Assembly: GCA_016165875.1 (NCBI GenBank)
Contig: JABBOT010000012.1
Location: 12,460,984 to 12,524,983, forward strand
Direction: 5' to 3'
DNA from: Acanthopleura granulata
Taxonomy: Eukaryota > Mollusca > Polyplacophora > Chitonida > Chitonidae
DNA length: 64,000 nucleotides
Below the pieces are notes generated by a model that saw only the letters and a program-made list of their open reading frames with translations, was not told where the DNA came from and did no database searches. Of the stretch, positions 35,101 through 50,100 are shown one piece after another. Both the position numbers and the translations under genes were made by a program. Every line of letters begins with the position of its first letter. Position 1 is the stretch's first letter.

Positions 35101-38100
35101 TCTTGCCATTATTAATGAGCAGCTATAATCAACCTTTCATATTCTCGTGCACCCTAAAAGACTCCACACACCACTGTCCTCATGTACGGGCAAACCTAAC
35201 AGCTGAAACATCTGACTTGTTTTATGATGCAAGCATCTTTAGTAAGAGCCAACCAGAACAGCAAAGAGCAATGCTTTAACTGAAAGATCAAGCACCCAAG
35301 ACCACAGCCACATCCAAGGCTTTTAAGAATTTCCCCCCCAAAAAGAGCAGAATTTCATCATAAATGTCCAAAGTTTTTTGGGGCAAAATTATGTCCCCTG
35401 ATTTAAAAGACACTTACCTTTACAACGTTGAAATCACAATTACTAACGATCAAAACATGTAAGAAGTCTCCAGTCTTAGCACATCACTAAATTTGGCAGA
35501 GAAAGCCAGGCATAGTGATCAAAAAGCCCTGTGCGAGGCCGTTCATGGCTAACCTTAAATACAACATTCCACTATCTAAAAATTAACCTCTCTGAGGAAA
35601 TATTTGATGCATTCATGTGTTGATGTCCTCTTACTTGAATGAATAAATGAATGAATGACCGATTATGATTTAATTTCACGTCAGCGTTATTTCAACTATA
35701 TTGTGGCGAGCTCCATTTATATGACTGCGAATGCTGAAAATCATGAACACGTACCCAGTGTACAGGAACAATTATCTCAAACCTTTCACCAGTTTTATAA
35801 TTACTTTATAATTACAAACCTATTTCTGATGTAAGATTTTACTAGTTTGTTACAGACTTCTGTACATTTAAATCTTTAGTGTGTATGTATGTATACTTGG
35901 GTTTTACAAATACCTTCTGCGCACATAAAATAGTGCACTTATTGTAACGTTTTCTCCTGATTTCAGCCCGTGTCTGCAATATTGTACCTGTGATGTTATA
36001 GTGCAAGCATGACTGGCTCCCACTTACTACTTACCTTGGGACCCACGAGCCGTTTAGCCACAGACAGGGGTAATCCACACAGATCCATACACAGCATGTT
36101 GTCTGTGAACATACCCACGCTGTCACACACCATCTGAAAACACATAAATACACAGAGTACAATTTTTACACATTAATTTTGAAAAGCTTACAGATTGACA
36201 TGATAAGTACTCCAGACTGTTTAGATGTTGCATTATCTACTCTTCAGGAAAGGTTGTTTTTTTTTTTAATTTCTAAATGATGTATGTGAAGAGTGCATGG
36301 GATGTGGGCAAGGACTTTTTTTTCACATATGTTTTGTGTACTCTAACTAATTCAGCTAAACAACAACAACAGTTGCCAGTAATGAAGACGGTCACATATC
36401 TTACTAACTTTCTAATGAATATGCTTACTCTCAGCCACAAATTTGATTGGTCAGGTACTTGTGGGGATTCCAACTTGTCGCTAATGGCAACCGCAGGATG
36501 ATGTTAACTGACCTTTGTGAAAATCAGAAACAGTTGACACCGTGCGCTGGCGTTGTCCTGACAGTATGCCACGTCTTCTAGATCCTCACTGCTGAACGAC
36601 ACGCTATCCCAGTAACCATGGCGATGAATGCTGGTATCACTGGTAAGCGGACAGATAGTGTCGCAGAAAGTCCGCGCGACTCCCACCACCCTCTGCAGTA
36701 TGACTAACACGTCAACCAATGAAGACGAGATTGGAGCTACCGCCATTTGGAACTCCACGGAACGCTGAGTTGGCATGGAAATAGATGTGAAATCCGATCT
36801 TAGAGAGTCAAGGAATTCATGATTTTCGCTGTCTCTTTTCTGCCTTTCCAGAAATGGTGGGTGCACATTCCCTTCATAGGAATGTTGTCTCGTGACTTGT
36901 GAATGATCTGTAAATGTTGCAGGCAACTCTGACGAAATGTTTGGTGCTGACGGAACCCGAATCAACCCTTTTGTCTGTGGTGTCAGAGGCCTGATGTATG
37001 GAGCACTCGCGTCACCATGCCCTCCGATCTCTGCCTCGATATGAGGTATATTTTTGTCTGTAACGGGCTGAAATGCTGAAGGACTTTTCACCACGACAAC
37101 AGAGGGATATGCAGCTGCCACTTCTTCGTCGCTCGTAATACTTGCCTGACTGTTCTTCCTATCGGCCGCAAAATTTTCCTCTTCTACCGGAGTGCTGCCA
37201 ATAACTTCGATGGATGGAACAAGATGTGCATTCCCCGTTTGAGTGGTGCGACTTTGGTTTCCAATATTCAAACTGCACCTAAACTTTTCCAAAGAAAGCC
37301 TGCTATCGTCTATAGAAGGCTGGAATAAGTTCAAGCAATTTGTACGAAGGGCCACCAAGTTTGGCAGTGAGTTGCTGTGGCGTAAATTCTGTCTCGTAAA
37401 CGAAACAACTTCGTCATCCAGATCACATGGCTTCAAATGGTTGTGCCTGAACATGGCCTGATCCACTGAGTGAGTCGACGGTCTCCTTGGTGATGGTTTC
37501 CCTGCTTCCCCACTGGCTGGCAAACCCAGATAGTCTGGAAGCCTTGCGCTGCTATCTCCCTGTACTTGGCCTTGGCATCCAGTCTCCTGGCTTGTCTCCA
37601 TGATTGGAGGCTGTCTGTTAACAAAACGCCCGGAGCCGTCCATTTGAAGGGTATTTTGAGGCTTCGAAAATAACAACAAATACATGAGTCTCTAACACAT
37701 CTATTTCTCTCATACCACATTTTCATTGTGCTATATTCTGTTTCCCTGTTGCTTATCTGGTTCATGATACTCTAATACTTTTAATATATAATCAGCCTGA
37801 ACAGCACTATGTCGTAATCATTTTTTTTCACTGATCTTTTTTTTTTTAGATATTTAGCACTCATTTATTTGATTGGAAGTTAAGGTCTTGCTCGAGAAGT
37901 TTTACTACTCTGACGACAGTCAACTTTAAGGGCTGAGGAAAGCAGAATGCCGGGAGTAAACAAGCTCGACAGCATTTTCTACATATTATCAATTTGTGCT
38001 TACAGGACATTTTGACAATTTTTTTTCTCCATCTATAACACTTACCCCTGGCATACAAAACGAATGTTCTTGACTAAAATGTAAAACTCCAATCTAAATC

Positions 38101-41100
38101 AAAGATGCATTGAAATACCCATGCTCGTCAGAAATTGTATTTCTTTTACCTTCACATATGGAATTAATTTATACAGGGTGTGAAATAAGATTACATTCAC
38201 TCAAGTGACAAATACATAGCACAAAGTAAATCCCATACTAACGCAGACAATTCCTGAACACTAACCTCCTTCCCCATCTGTACAGGGGTTGAGCGAGTGG
38301 AGGACACGCTACTGAAAGCAGATCGCACTGATGCACTCAGTGACCTCAAGGACGTAGAGCGCCCTCTCTGACAGGAACTAGAATTGGTCGGAGATTGCAA
38401 GCAGTCTGGCAAACAGAGGGACTTGAACTGAAACAGAGCAGGATGAGCAAACATTCAAAGTTACAGATATCTTATACAGATAACTGTGTTTTTTTATCCA
38501 AAGTAAACTATAAAACCAGATCTAGGAAAATACCTTAGAAAATTTGCTGGCATTAATTTGGATTCCCTTTCCCATATTCCTGATTGCCTTTATATAAATA
38601 ATCTTTAAAACAACCATCAACCATATCCATGGCCGTTAAGAACTGCCCTAAAATGATTACCTTATCTCCACCTACTGCACTGAGCACCAACAAAGGGACA
38701 TGACTCTGTAATGCCAATGTCCACTGGACTGTGAGAGTCACAAAAGGCTCCCTCCATCTTTGGGATCTACAACAAAACATTCTTTGCCCTTGAGCTTTCT
38801 TACATTTTATATCCAGGCACGACATATCAGCAGGCATCACTTCAAAAGTTTCATTTGCTTCATATAAGACGGCCAAGCTGAACAAGTAACCTAGAATTAA
38901 AGACAACACATGAATTTGTTAAAGCCATGCATGTGGACACAAAAATAATTACAATGAGAGGTGTGCACAAGAACATGAACTGTGAAATATCCATGTCAAT
39001 GTTCTCATTTTTATAAACTTTCCCACACTGCAGGGCCTTTTCATCCTGATTTACATTCATGCAGACAACGATTCTTATTTCAAGATGTTTTACCTGAAGT
39101 TTTCAAGTGACACCTTTATATCAAACAAAAAAGAGCCTTACTCTGGTGGGATGTAGCGGGCCCAGTCATGATCTAAACTATTCAGTCTGTACCCCAAGCT
39201 CAACATCAGTAAATCAATCTCTGGTGTTGTCTGGAAAAGCAGAAGAAGAAAAAATTGGTAATAATAATGACAAGACATTTGCCACATTATCCCCAAATAA
39301 TCATGTTTTTTTACTTTTTGCTGAGCACATACTGAAGTGTTATGCTGGTGAAAAAAATTACAAATTTTAACCGAAAATCCGCCCCAAAATCACTGCAACC
39401 ATCATTTCAACTACAAGACATATACAGGTCCTCATCTCGTAAGGACATGGTGCTTTTATATCTTCTGGATTTTTGTGTCAAAGAAGGCAAAATGATCAAA
39501 TACTGACCACACTCTCTATCACAGACTGACAGAGATGAAGAACATCCCCCATCAAGAAGCTGTAGAACGCTTGAGCAGAAGATTCGGTGATGTTCAAATA
39601 TCTGAAAATTGAATTCAGCTACAGCTACAAGTTGATGCTAAATGCTGTAATTAAGAATATTTCCCGTTTGATATGACAGTTACATTTTTTAGTGAACGAA
39701 AACACTAAAAGTATTTGTATCAAGTGCATTTACCAAGCTTCTGAAAAGTTAACAGCAAAGCATTCCTGAACACATTCAGACAATAATCCTCCAGTGGTAC
39801 CGTGTATATTTTATTTATCTATTTGACATTTCACTGATACAATCACAGCCAGCATTATGTGGGAGGAAAACCATGACCAGGTACTGCGCATAAATGTAAC
39901 TTCACAGATTTACTGCCAACTGGTCCAAAGATTCCAAAATCTGAACAGCACTGTGCAGCTGCTCACATCTGAGATGTATGTGAGGACTGAACTGTATCAG
40001 TCGATCAGTGACACCGCGATACTGCACTGTACTTCATGGCAGCTGCTCACATCTGAGATGTATGTGAGGACTGAACTATATCAGTCAATCAGTAACACTG
40101 TGATACTGCGCTGTCCTTCATGGCAGCTGCAAAATACAGTCTGGCAGCTGATGAGTTGTGTATAGTTGTGAAGTACAATGCACACCGTCCTGCCACAGAG
40201 TACCGTATGATTACCGTGCAGCTTTTCAACAGTACCACAAGGTCTAAAACTGTGTGGTGCTGTCTGGGGGTCCTTGCGCACAGTGTGCTGACTGTTTCGC
40301 TGCACACAGGATGTCTCTAAACATGTAACTGTTCTCAGCTTAAATCCTCAATTTGAAAACAAAATAATTGGGGTAAACAAATTAAATCAAACTAAAATGT
40401 CTTGGCGCACAAATGTTGCGAGGCTTGTTTCAGGTTAACGAATATCCATGAATTCTGAATGAGCTTACCTTTCAAATGTTGACTGATAATTTGTTCTGTA
40501 GTCACTGACTTCATCTCTTATGTTGACAATCAGAATATTCAACTGGAAGAGGTAGAAAACGGCTGTTTGCAAACACTGTCACGGGTTTTGCATGTGCATT
40601 GCACACCAGACTAGTGGAGTATTTTGATTTTTGCCTCTAATTTGATGTAGCTTTAAGCATAACTGTACTTCTGTCCTATTACAGGCTTTAATAATGACAT
40701 TTACAGGACTGCTTCATTGGAACACCATACATATACCCAAGAAAGGCAGTGTCCTACATAAAACACTTAACATTTTTAAAGTTGTTCCAGTAAACATCTT
40801 GTACAACATAACTTTTTCGAGAGATTTATTTTATATATTTCTTTTATATCAAACACTGCATTCAATAATTTTTCACTTATAAAACAGCAGTCAAGTTCAT
40901 GGTTAGAGGAAACCGGACTCTCCAGAATTTTGTCACAAAATGATACGAAGTGCCAGTTCCTTGCGTGCAATCAACCATGGCATTCACGGATTGCCTCAGT
41001 CTGTCAAATTACGACATGATACAAGTCGATTTACATATGGGAGGTGCTTACCAGCTTTGGGCAGAGCTGTATGGATCTGCTGTTCTGCTGGAGCTCTGCC

Positions 41101-44100
41101 ACAGCTAACAGTTTGTGTCTCTCATAAGCTGTCACGAGCGAATCCTGACAAACAAGACACAAACGACAACATACTTGACACGCTGGAATAGATGTGTTTA
41201 GGAGTATGGGGGTGATAACGATGATTCGTCCAGTATAGAACAATAAGGTGAGAACATGGTTAGACCAAAGGTTAGAAGAAAGTAATGTATTATCATTGAG
41301 AGCACAATCCATGTGGAGCTTTAGACAAAATACTGCCAGTTGTGTATTCACTTACACTTAACAGGCCACATGATGTACACCTGCACATGGTCATTTGTAC
41401 CTATACTGCAAAACTGCAGCCTCTAGCGGCAGCCCAGAATTCTGGTAAGGTGTCAGGTCAAGTGTCTGACTAGAAACTATGCCTGAGTCTGGTGTCACAA
41501 ATATTTTCACAAAATGTAAAGAATTTGCTGAGAAAAAAAGTAGTACAAACAATAGCGGTGCTGGGAGACGTCACCCCCTAGGGCCCTCCAATCACCCCAG
41601 AAAGGCCCCTCTCAAACCCAGCTCAACCCTTATGGCGTTCACGTACACATCTTTTTGCCAAATATCCATGTAGACAAACAGACGTTCACATTCAGAGATA
41701 ATTGTCATAAGCCCACTATTAGAGACCGAACAGAAACATAACAACGTCAAAAGAAAAGATGGCACCGACTGCGACAGCTCACCTCTTCTATCCCGAAGCC
41801 ACCCTGCAGCCTGACGATAATCTCTATACCCGGTGGCTAGCGGTTGTGCAGACCGACCATGCTGACCTCTTGGAGACCATCTTCCAGAATGAGTTGATGC
41901 TTGAAGAATAAGGCAACACCATACCCACCACTACGTGGGAGCGTATTCAGACAATCACATACCTGCTCTGTAGGAGAATCCACCAACATGATGTGATCGC
42001 CCGCGAGATCATCGCAGATCCAACTTGTGCGCGAAGCCGCAACCAGATGCAAAACGCGGTCGTGGTCGCCGCGAACCATGGCTTCTAACAGCCAGCAAAA
42101 TCTCACACAAACCAGCGCTCCAATTAGCGAAAAGTGTGGGGATTGTATACCAACGATCATCAAAGGACAGCGTAATTGTGAATGTCTTCTCGTTGGCTCC
42201 CGAAAGCACTGCGGAAAAAGCTGCCTTGGCAATTTCTGGAGCATCCATCTGGCACGCATGTGCAGGAGTCTCCCCATCCCAATGTCGCCTGTCGAAGGTG
42301 TAACATCGGAACACAGTCAGAGGCTCACCTATTTGGGTCTGCGGGGCCAACCAGGCTCAAAAATATCTTCTGAGAGCTGAAGCCCGGGCAAGACGCATCC
42401 ACCCCCCGTAGCTTTCTTAGAAGGGGTACTCCCACAGATCCGAGAAAAGCTCGAACAAGAACTTCGAGCCCTCAGCAGCATAAAGTTTCAACTCGCCCTT
42501 AAGGTTCAGCTCTGAAAAATCAGACCTGATGGTGTTGAGGAGCACACCGATACTGTGCTCCGCCACAAGCAGGAGGCTGTTCTACAGGCCAGTGAGATCA
42601 GCGAGGCACTAGGCAAGGCTTTTCCTCACATCCTGGAGACTTGAAAAGTGGACAAACCCGAGTGCTGGGGGCAAACTGCCGTTCGGGTTGGAACGCCCGA
42701 AGAGGGGAAAAACAAGCTGACCTTCCAGAACCACCACAAAAAGTTGCCGGCACCATAAATAATCTATGCAGATTTCGAGGCTCTTGTAACAAAAATCGAG
42801 GGTGCTGCACAGGGATCTCAAAAAGCAACATTCAGAAAACGCATCACCATGAAGCATGCAGCTACTGTTACATCGTTGCGCGGTGCAATGGGCATACAGA
42901 GCAGCCAGTTGACTACAGAGGCCCGACTGTAGCAGAGCATTTCCTCCAAGCACTCCAGGAAGAGGAGACAGTCTATATTGACTGACTCACTGACAAATAA
43001 AGTCAGTCCTGGCCAACCCCAAGGCAATGACAATGACGCAAGATGACTGGAAGGCCTATAACACTGTTACCACCTGCCATGTGTGTGATAAGCCGCTAGA
43101 TGCTGACTCAGTCCGTGACCACGGCCACATCACTGGGAAGTACAAAGGGGCAGCCCACAATGGCTGCAACCTCAAGCTGAGGCTAAGCCCCAAATCCACC
43201 ACCATCCCTGTGGTCTTCCACAACCTGAGGGGCTATGACTGACATCTGCTGATGCAAGCAATCTCAAAGACAAAGGGTAGGGTGACCTGCATTCCTAACA
43301 ACACAGAGAAGTACATTTCCATCTCCCTTTGGAAGCTGCGCTTCATCAACAGCACCCAGTTCTTGCTGGCATCTCTCGACAAGCTGGTAGCGGCCAACGA
43401 TTCCAAGGCTTTCCACATCACAGCGTGGTATCAACCAAGCCAGCAGAGACATGAACTGCTCATACGCAAGGGCGTGTGCCCCTATGAGTACACTGACTCC
43501 TGGCAACGCTTCGATGAACCTCGGCTCCCCGCAAAGGAAGCCTTCTACAGCACCCTTACAGACGAGGATATCAGCGAAGAGGACTATGCCCATGCACAAA
43601 GGTCTGGAAGGCCTTTAGCTGCGAAACCCTGGGGGAATACCACGACCTACACAAACGTACAGATGTCTTACTACTAGCTGATCGTTCTAGACCTTCAGGA
43701 AAACATGCCTGGGGCAGTACGGACTAGATCCAGCACACTATTACACGAGCCCCGGCCTTTCCTCGGACGCACTTCTAAAAAAGACGGGAGTAGAGCTGGA
43801 ACTCCTCACTGACTACAATCAACACCTCTTCATTGAGAAAGGTATGCGTGGAGGTATCTCAATGGTATCCAAGGGCTACGTCAAGGCTAATAACCCAAGG
43901 GTTCAGGGATTTGACTCCAAGCAGCCCAACAGCCACATCCTCGACCTTGATGCCAACGACCTATATGATGGGGCAATGAGCCAGCCACTACCAACAGGTG
44001 GCTTCAAGTGGATGGAAGACAGCAATGGCCTCGCCACAAGCATAGCAGAGCATCCAGCAAAAAGCTCGTCGGGCTACATAATAGAAGTGGACTTGGACCA

Positions 44101-47100
44101 TCCTAAAGAGCTCCACAAGGAACACAACTCCTGGTAAATTCCTTCTCACAAACTGGTAAGGAAAGACGAAGAAGATAAACTGACAGCCAGCCCAGCATTC
44201 GCAAGAGCTAACATTTTTGATGATGACCTTGTGGCAATCCAGGCCCACAAGAGCCGTTTGGTCCTAAACCGTCCCGTTTATGTGGGTGTGAGCATCCTGG
44301 ATCTCTCCAAATGTACGAATTCTATTACAACCAAATGAAGGTCCACTATGGAGAAATGTGTCAGCTCCTTTATACAGACACTGACAGCCTCCTCCTCGAG
44401 GTACAGACTGAGGATGTGTGTAAAGACATGGCTCAGCACGTTGACCTCTACGATACGTCGGACTACCCCCACAACCACCTACTGCAAAGCACGGCAAACA
44501 AAAAGGTGCTGGTTAGTGTGCCGGACGACCTATAACTGAATATGTCGAGCTGCGACCTAAAATGTACTCCATCCTCGAGGCCTCCGGCAAGAACATAAAG
44601 AAGGCAAAGGGGGTGAAAAAGGTCGTAGTGAAGAATATTATAAGACATGAGCAGTATATAGATGCTCTGTTCCAAAAACAGACCTTCCGCCATGGCATGG
44701 ATGTCCTGCGGTTAGACCGCCATCGCATCTACGGACAGCACCTGAACAAGATATCACTCTCACCCTTCGATTTCAAGCGCCGGATAGCTGCAAATGGGGT
44801 GGACACCCTGGCCTATGGACACAAAGATGCCATTCCAGTGGGGATTACATAGATGAGATCCTAGCAGCGCAGTAGGACCCCATCCTGTGGAAGCTGAGTG
44901 TCTGGTGGCACCACAAGAAGTTCCTCTGACCTGGCCTGACCTCAACCCCGTGTTTTGCGAGCAGCTGATTGACAGAGCCCATGAACTCGCGACCTGGGTC
45001 GGCCTGGTGCAGTTTTGGCCACTTCAACGGACTCCATCTGACGATGCAAGCCATAGCTTCAGCAACCTCTTTAGCCTCTTTTGTAGCCAGACGAATTTTG
45101 GCCGCAGAATGCACCACAGAGCAGGTAAATAAATCTGCCAGATTAACTGATTCTTCAACCATGCCCGAGCCACATCTTCAGAGACATTGGCAGCAGAAGC
45201 TAGTTTTTTGATGGCTGCTAGCCCCTTCCAGTAGCCCTTGGGGCTATAGGCTTGCCAGGCAAACAGACAACTTACTGGTGGGCGTGGCTTGTGAGATATT
45301 CCAGTAAGTGGATCAACCTCCAACAGGCATAACGCAAAAACAGTTTATTGTCGGCCAACCTCACTACTTAAGTTGCGTCTGCCATTACGGCGAGGAGCTT
45401 CTATCAAAGTCCTGTTCGGATTACTTGATCAGCTTGTAGGCCACCAGACCCATCGCGGCCATACCCAAGACAACGAAAGCCATCTCGCGGTCTTTCTGGT
45501 CACTGTTCGGCTGTTAATAGTCAGACAGCAGGGGCTCAGGTCCCAGGGAGTCTAGTTTCTTGCCGGTAACATGCGCATACTTGCGGATCTCCGCGTCTTT
45601 GTCATAATAGGTATGAACTGTGTGACTTTGCCGCCAGAGCTCTTCATTGATCCAGTCAAGGCGTTGGGTACATCGATGGGACCATTCCGCCTGGGCGGCC
45701 TGTAGCTGCTCTACAGCCTTATCGTTGCGCTTCCGTTCTTCAGCATAGAGAAGAGGAAGTTGCTGCCGCTGCACGCCAGAGCGTTTACGAGGGCACCCCC
45801 CACTAGCATCGCAAGAGAGGCCATTTCCACTTCATATCTGCTGGAATGATCCCCTGTTTAATTAGATTGTCCTTGGTAGCCATCAGGAGGGCGACATCTG
45901 CGAGCATCATCGAAATGTTGCGAGGGCTGAGTTTGGGAGGGGCGCCTATAATGGCCATCTTGCCCAGCTTGGCATATCCCATAGCAATGCCAGAGACCAC
46001 AGCGCTGTGGTACAGGGCGTTTACGAGCATCTTCCCGTGGGTAGCTGGAGTCGTCATAGTTGTATCATACAATGCACTTACTCCATGTGAAACGGGTCGG
46101 CCGCAACCTTTAATTGCTGAGAGCAAGGGGGCTTAGGAATGGGTGACGCCGCAAAGGCGCCATGCTTAATAACATCTGGAGCTGTTTTCTGGAGTCTGTC
46201 CTGTGGTTGGCATGCCACCAGGATGTGCTGGTGACGATTGTAAACATAGATACCCGCAAGGCTGGCGGCCCCTAAAATCCATGGGGTCCAGCTGGCTACT
46301 GGCTCTCTACGTTCTAGCTGCGATGGCACGGGAGGATCAGTCAGGACATCCTACTGACGTTGCGACGACACGCCGTCTGAACGGAGAGGGGCCTTGGCCG
46401 CCCGAAGCTCTTCAAGCAGTCGTTCTTGTCCTGGCAGCGGCCCCGACACGCCCGGCTGCTACTTTCTTTGGGTCTTTTTGTTTCTTAGGGGTCTCCGCCG
46501 GCGGTTCTGTCACCCTTTCCAAAGACACTTCAGGTGTCTGTGGCAGGTTCACTTGCTCCTGCTTCTCCGCCATTGTCTACTGTTTGGGGGATTATTGTCT
46601 GTAGTCGTTGTTGTCCAAGTTGGCAGTGCTTTGCCGTTGTCAGCACAGCAGTTACAGGCACTAGAAACACGCCGTAGCAATGGTACAACTCACAGGTGTC
46701 ACTACTAAGCGCATGGCCGACAAACAGGTCATCCTCAAGGCCCCGCGCAAGCCCCGGTGGATTCTCAGGCGGGATTGGAAGAAACGTGGTAACTACTCGA
46801 GAGTAAAGCTGCAGGGTAGCCTACCCTATCGTTTTCGTCATGGCTGCACTAAGTCTTGCCTCGCAGTGGGCATAGACCTTCTCGATCTCGCCCTTGTCTA
46901 ACGTGTCGATTTGGTCCATGGTTAACGCCTTGCCAAGACACTGTTTGGCCTGGCCTCCAGCTGCCAGCGCAACCAGCCTCTCACGGTGCTGTTATGTCCG
47001 ATTCACAGAATCGGTGCACGCGTCATCATCGCATCCACAGCAGGTGTTGAGTCTAGCAGTTCGGCGATAAGTTCGTCCATCTGATCAGTCCAACAGAGGC

Positions 47101-50100
47101 TTAGCATGATTTCTACACACCAGGTGCTTTCTCAATACAGCCTGCTCTTCCGAGGGGACGACGTCGTTTTCAGGCAAGCACTCATCAAAGCTGTCTCTGT
47201 CCTTGCAGGGGAACGGAGCGACCCAGCGTGTCTGTTCACCGAGATCCTTTAGGACAGAGTTGTATTTTTGGGTCAGCACCCATACAAACTGCGAAGCATG
47301 GTGGTCAGAGAAGGCCAGTTCAGAGAGCATGTCCTTCTTCTTGGTCAGTGCCTTCCTTGCCAAGTAATCATTGATAATGTATATCGTCCTCTCTGCCTGA
47401 AAAATCTCGTAGAGGGCGCGGAGATACTCGTGGAGCCCTTCGCCTGGATCAACAACGTGGACCTCTGGGTCGCTCCACACCCAAGGGTGCTTCTGATACT
47501 CCTTGTTGTACCGTATGGTGGGGCACACGATCACAATATGCTGGAAGACACTACGGTAGGGGCCCTCCAGGAGGTCCAGAGCTAATACAGTTTTTCCACA
47601 TCCCGTCATTTCGCAGAATCCGTCATCCCGTCGTAGCCTGCGTCAGCAGCTTCCAGGATCTGGCTGAGAGTGAAGCCAACGCTCACACACGCGCGTTCCT
47701 GTATCAGCACCGTTGATATGGGGATCGACCAAACTACACACAGAATCAAATTTTCTATGTAAACAAGGGCACCCTGAGTTACAAACACATATGCCTCAAT
47801 TCTGTATGTACGTTTAGTCTCTAACAGTCGGCTTATGACAATTATCTCTGAATGTGGACGCCTGTTTGTCTACATGGATATTTGGCAAAAAGATGTGTAC
47901 GTGAACGCCATATGGGTTGAGCTGGGTTTGAGAGGGGCCTTTCTGGGGTGATTGGAGCCCTAGGGGTGATGTGTCCCAGCACCGCTATTGTTCATACTAC
48001 CAAAAAGCTTGTTCACACTCATCACAGCTATCTCACAGGACATAAAAATGTTTTTCTCACCTGAACATATTGCCTGAGGCAATCTTGCAGGGGCTTGGTG
48101 GGCTTCATTGACAGGTAAGTCTTGAAGGACAGACACATACCCAGAAGGTCTATCAGGCTGGCTGAAAGTCAGAATCCCAAACACACACACTGAACGATCA
48201 TTATATCAAGACATGTGATACATTTTGAATAATATCACCAGCCAGCATTTTCTTCAGGAATGATGATGTCAGATGAACAAAGAACGTACCAAGGATAGCT
48301 TTATGATAAACCATAAATTACAATGAAAATATACATACTAGGTATCACAAAGATTTTTGTACACATTTATACTCCTCTCTGAATAAAGTTCTTGTGAAGA
48401 GTACTTCTGTACTGTTTGCCTATGTATGAAAAAAGCTAACACAACATCAAATTGCTGCTTTAGGGTCAGAGAAAAGTCGGTGTGACGTCACTGTTGAACA
48501 ACATTATCAATATGATCCAAAAAAAACACAACACAATAAAAACATTTGATGGCATTTAATTTGGTATAAAAAATCTTAAAACTGCAGTGAAGGTATTTTT
48601 AGATACAGTTTTACATGTTCTTTTCATTTAACCTAACTTCATTTTTGTGTTGTCTGTCTCTTTAAATTAATGCGAAACATTTTAAACACAGAATCTGAGC
48701 TGTTCCACTCATGTATTTGTTAGATTTGCATTTATGCCCCACAGTCTATAATGTTTCACTGAAAACAGTCTACAGTCACAAGCACAGTGGAACTCCAAAG
48801 GCTGACATTGTATCAAAGCAATGTTATCTCAAAACTTCTCTGTACATGTTTTTATCATCTGAATATAATCAATTAATTATTATTTAATTATTTTCTGAAG
48901 TTCCGTTGGTTTCATATTCAAACAAAATCTACTCATGTGAGCGCTCCCAAACTCTGTTGAGAAACACCTTACCAACACCATCCGAAGGTCTGTTCTCTGG
49001 AAACAATCTCTTCATTTTAGAAATGGCATTCCCGGCCAGACCGAGTAACAGATGGAGGGTGGACTCGATGATTCCAAACTACAACAACAAGTCAAACATG
49101 CCCTGATGGTATAAATGTCACAACACATAAGACACTGAGGAACAACATGAACTGAAGCAACTGAAAAGAAACTGAGTAATCATAAATTCTTTTGTTTTCC
49201 GAATGGATATCTACTGGACATTTGGCTACATCATCACTCGAAGGTTTCTGTGAACGTTGACTTATTTTATAAATAGACTTTGTTTCTCTCTTCATGAAGA
49301 GCTCATTTGTTTTTTCAAATAACTGGTGAGTGAGTGAACCAAACCAGATTCACTTTACCATGTGATGATGGAACGACTTTGGAAGAGATCAACACAGGCT
49401 GGGAAGGAAAACTAACACATACACCAGTAACTGATACCAAGAGCAAGCAGCTGGAAGTTTCAAACAATGGAAAATACCCTACACTCTGTAAAGAATACAG
49501 GACAACAAACTTCAATTTAGAACATTTCATAAGATTATTTATGCACATAAAATATGAAAGAAGGAAGTAAAATTTAAACTATGATACTAACCTCTTGCTG
49601 AGTAATACAGAGATGACTTCTGTTGCTAGGCAACCACTCCATGATGTTTTTCAGTGTCATGGTGGTGTGTTGTATGTACCAGACAGTGACATCAAAATGT
49701 TGAGCCAAGTAGTGAAGGTACACAAACTTCCTGTACTGTTCTCCCTGAGGAGAGAATGACAACTCTTGTACTACCCTGTTCACACAGAGAGAAGACTGCT
49801 ACTGTCTGAAGTCAGGCCCCGGTTTCATGAAGCCAAATCAGCTAGGTATTCGCTAAACTTCATGACAAGGTACATTGTACAGATAGGAAGTGCACTTAGC
49901 TAAGGGCTACTTAGCACTAAGTATGCTTCATGAAACCGGACCCAGAATTACTTTCTCTTTTGAAATGTTACACCAATTTTTCCATTCTATGTATCTCTCT
50001 TGAAACAAACATCTGATATGAAAATAGGTAATGCAATAATCTTCCATTAACATCACAAAAACTTTCTTAGTTATGCACGTTATCGGTTACAAACTCAAAT

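Larger units (their letters stand above)
41540..48000. mobile_element. Degenerate Polinton/Maverick element in MUN-DEP intron 10
   Basis: A 6.46-kb insert bounded by inverted repeats of about 190 bp lies wholly inside the intron between exons 10 and 11. It encodes remnants of the Polinton gene set: protein-primed DNA polymerase B (plus), integrase, a small membrane-type gene and a packaging ATPase (all minus). Base composition is clearly more GC-rich than the flanks. Intact Polintons are typically 15-20 kb, so much has been lost; no capsid or protease gene was recognised. Every gene has stops or frame breaks, so it is a fossil. The target duplication is unclear because both flanks are A-rich. 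Confidence 0.88.

Noticed and set aside
41837..42350. Reverse-strand ORFs of 113-146 codons at the left end of the Polinton
   Set aside because: Overlapping frames in GC-rich decayed element sequence with no family motif; probably shadows.
44263..44728. Reverse ORFs opposite the Polinton polymerase
   Set aside because: Shadows of the polymerase fragments, which show conserved motifs on the plus strand.
41530..48010. Exact 6-bp target duplication of the Polinton
   Set aside because: Both flanks are A-runs (aaaaaa / caaaaag), so no unique duplication can be named.
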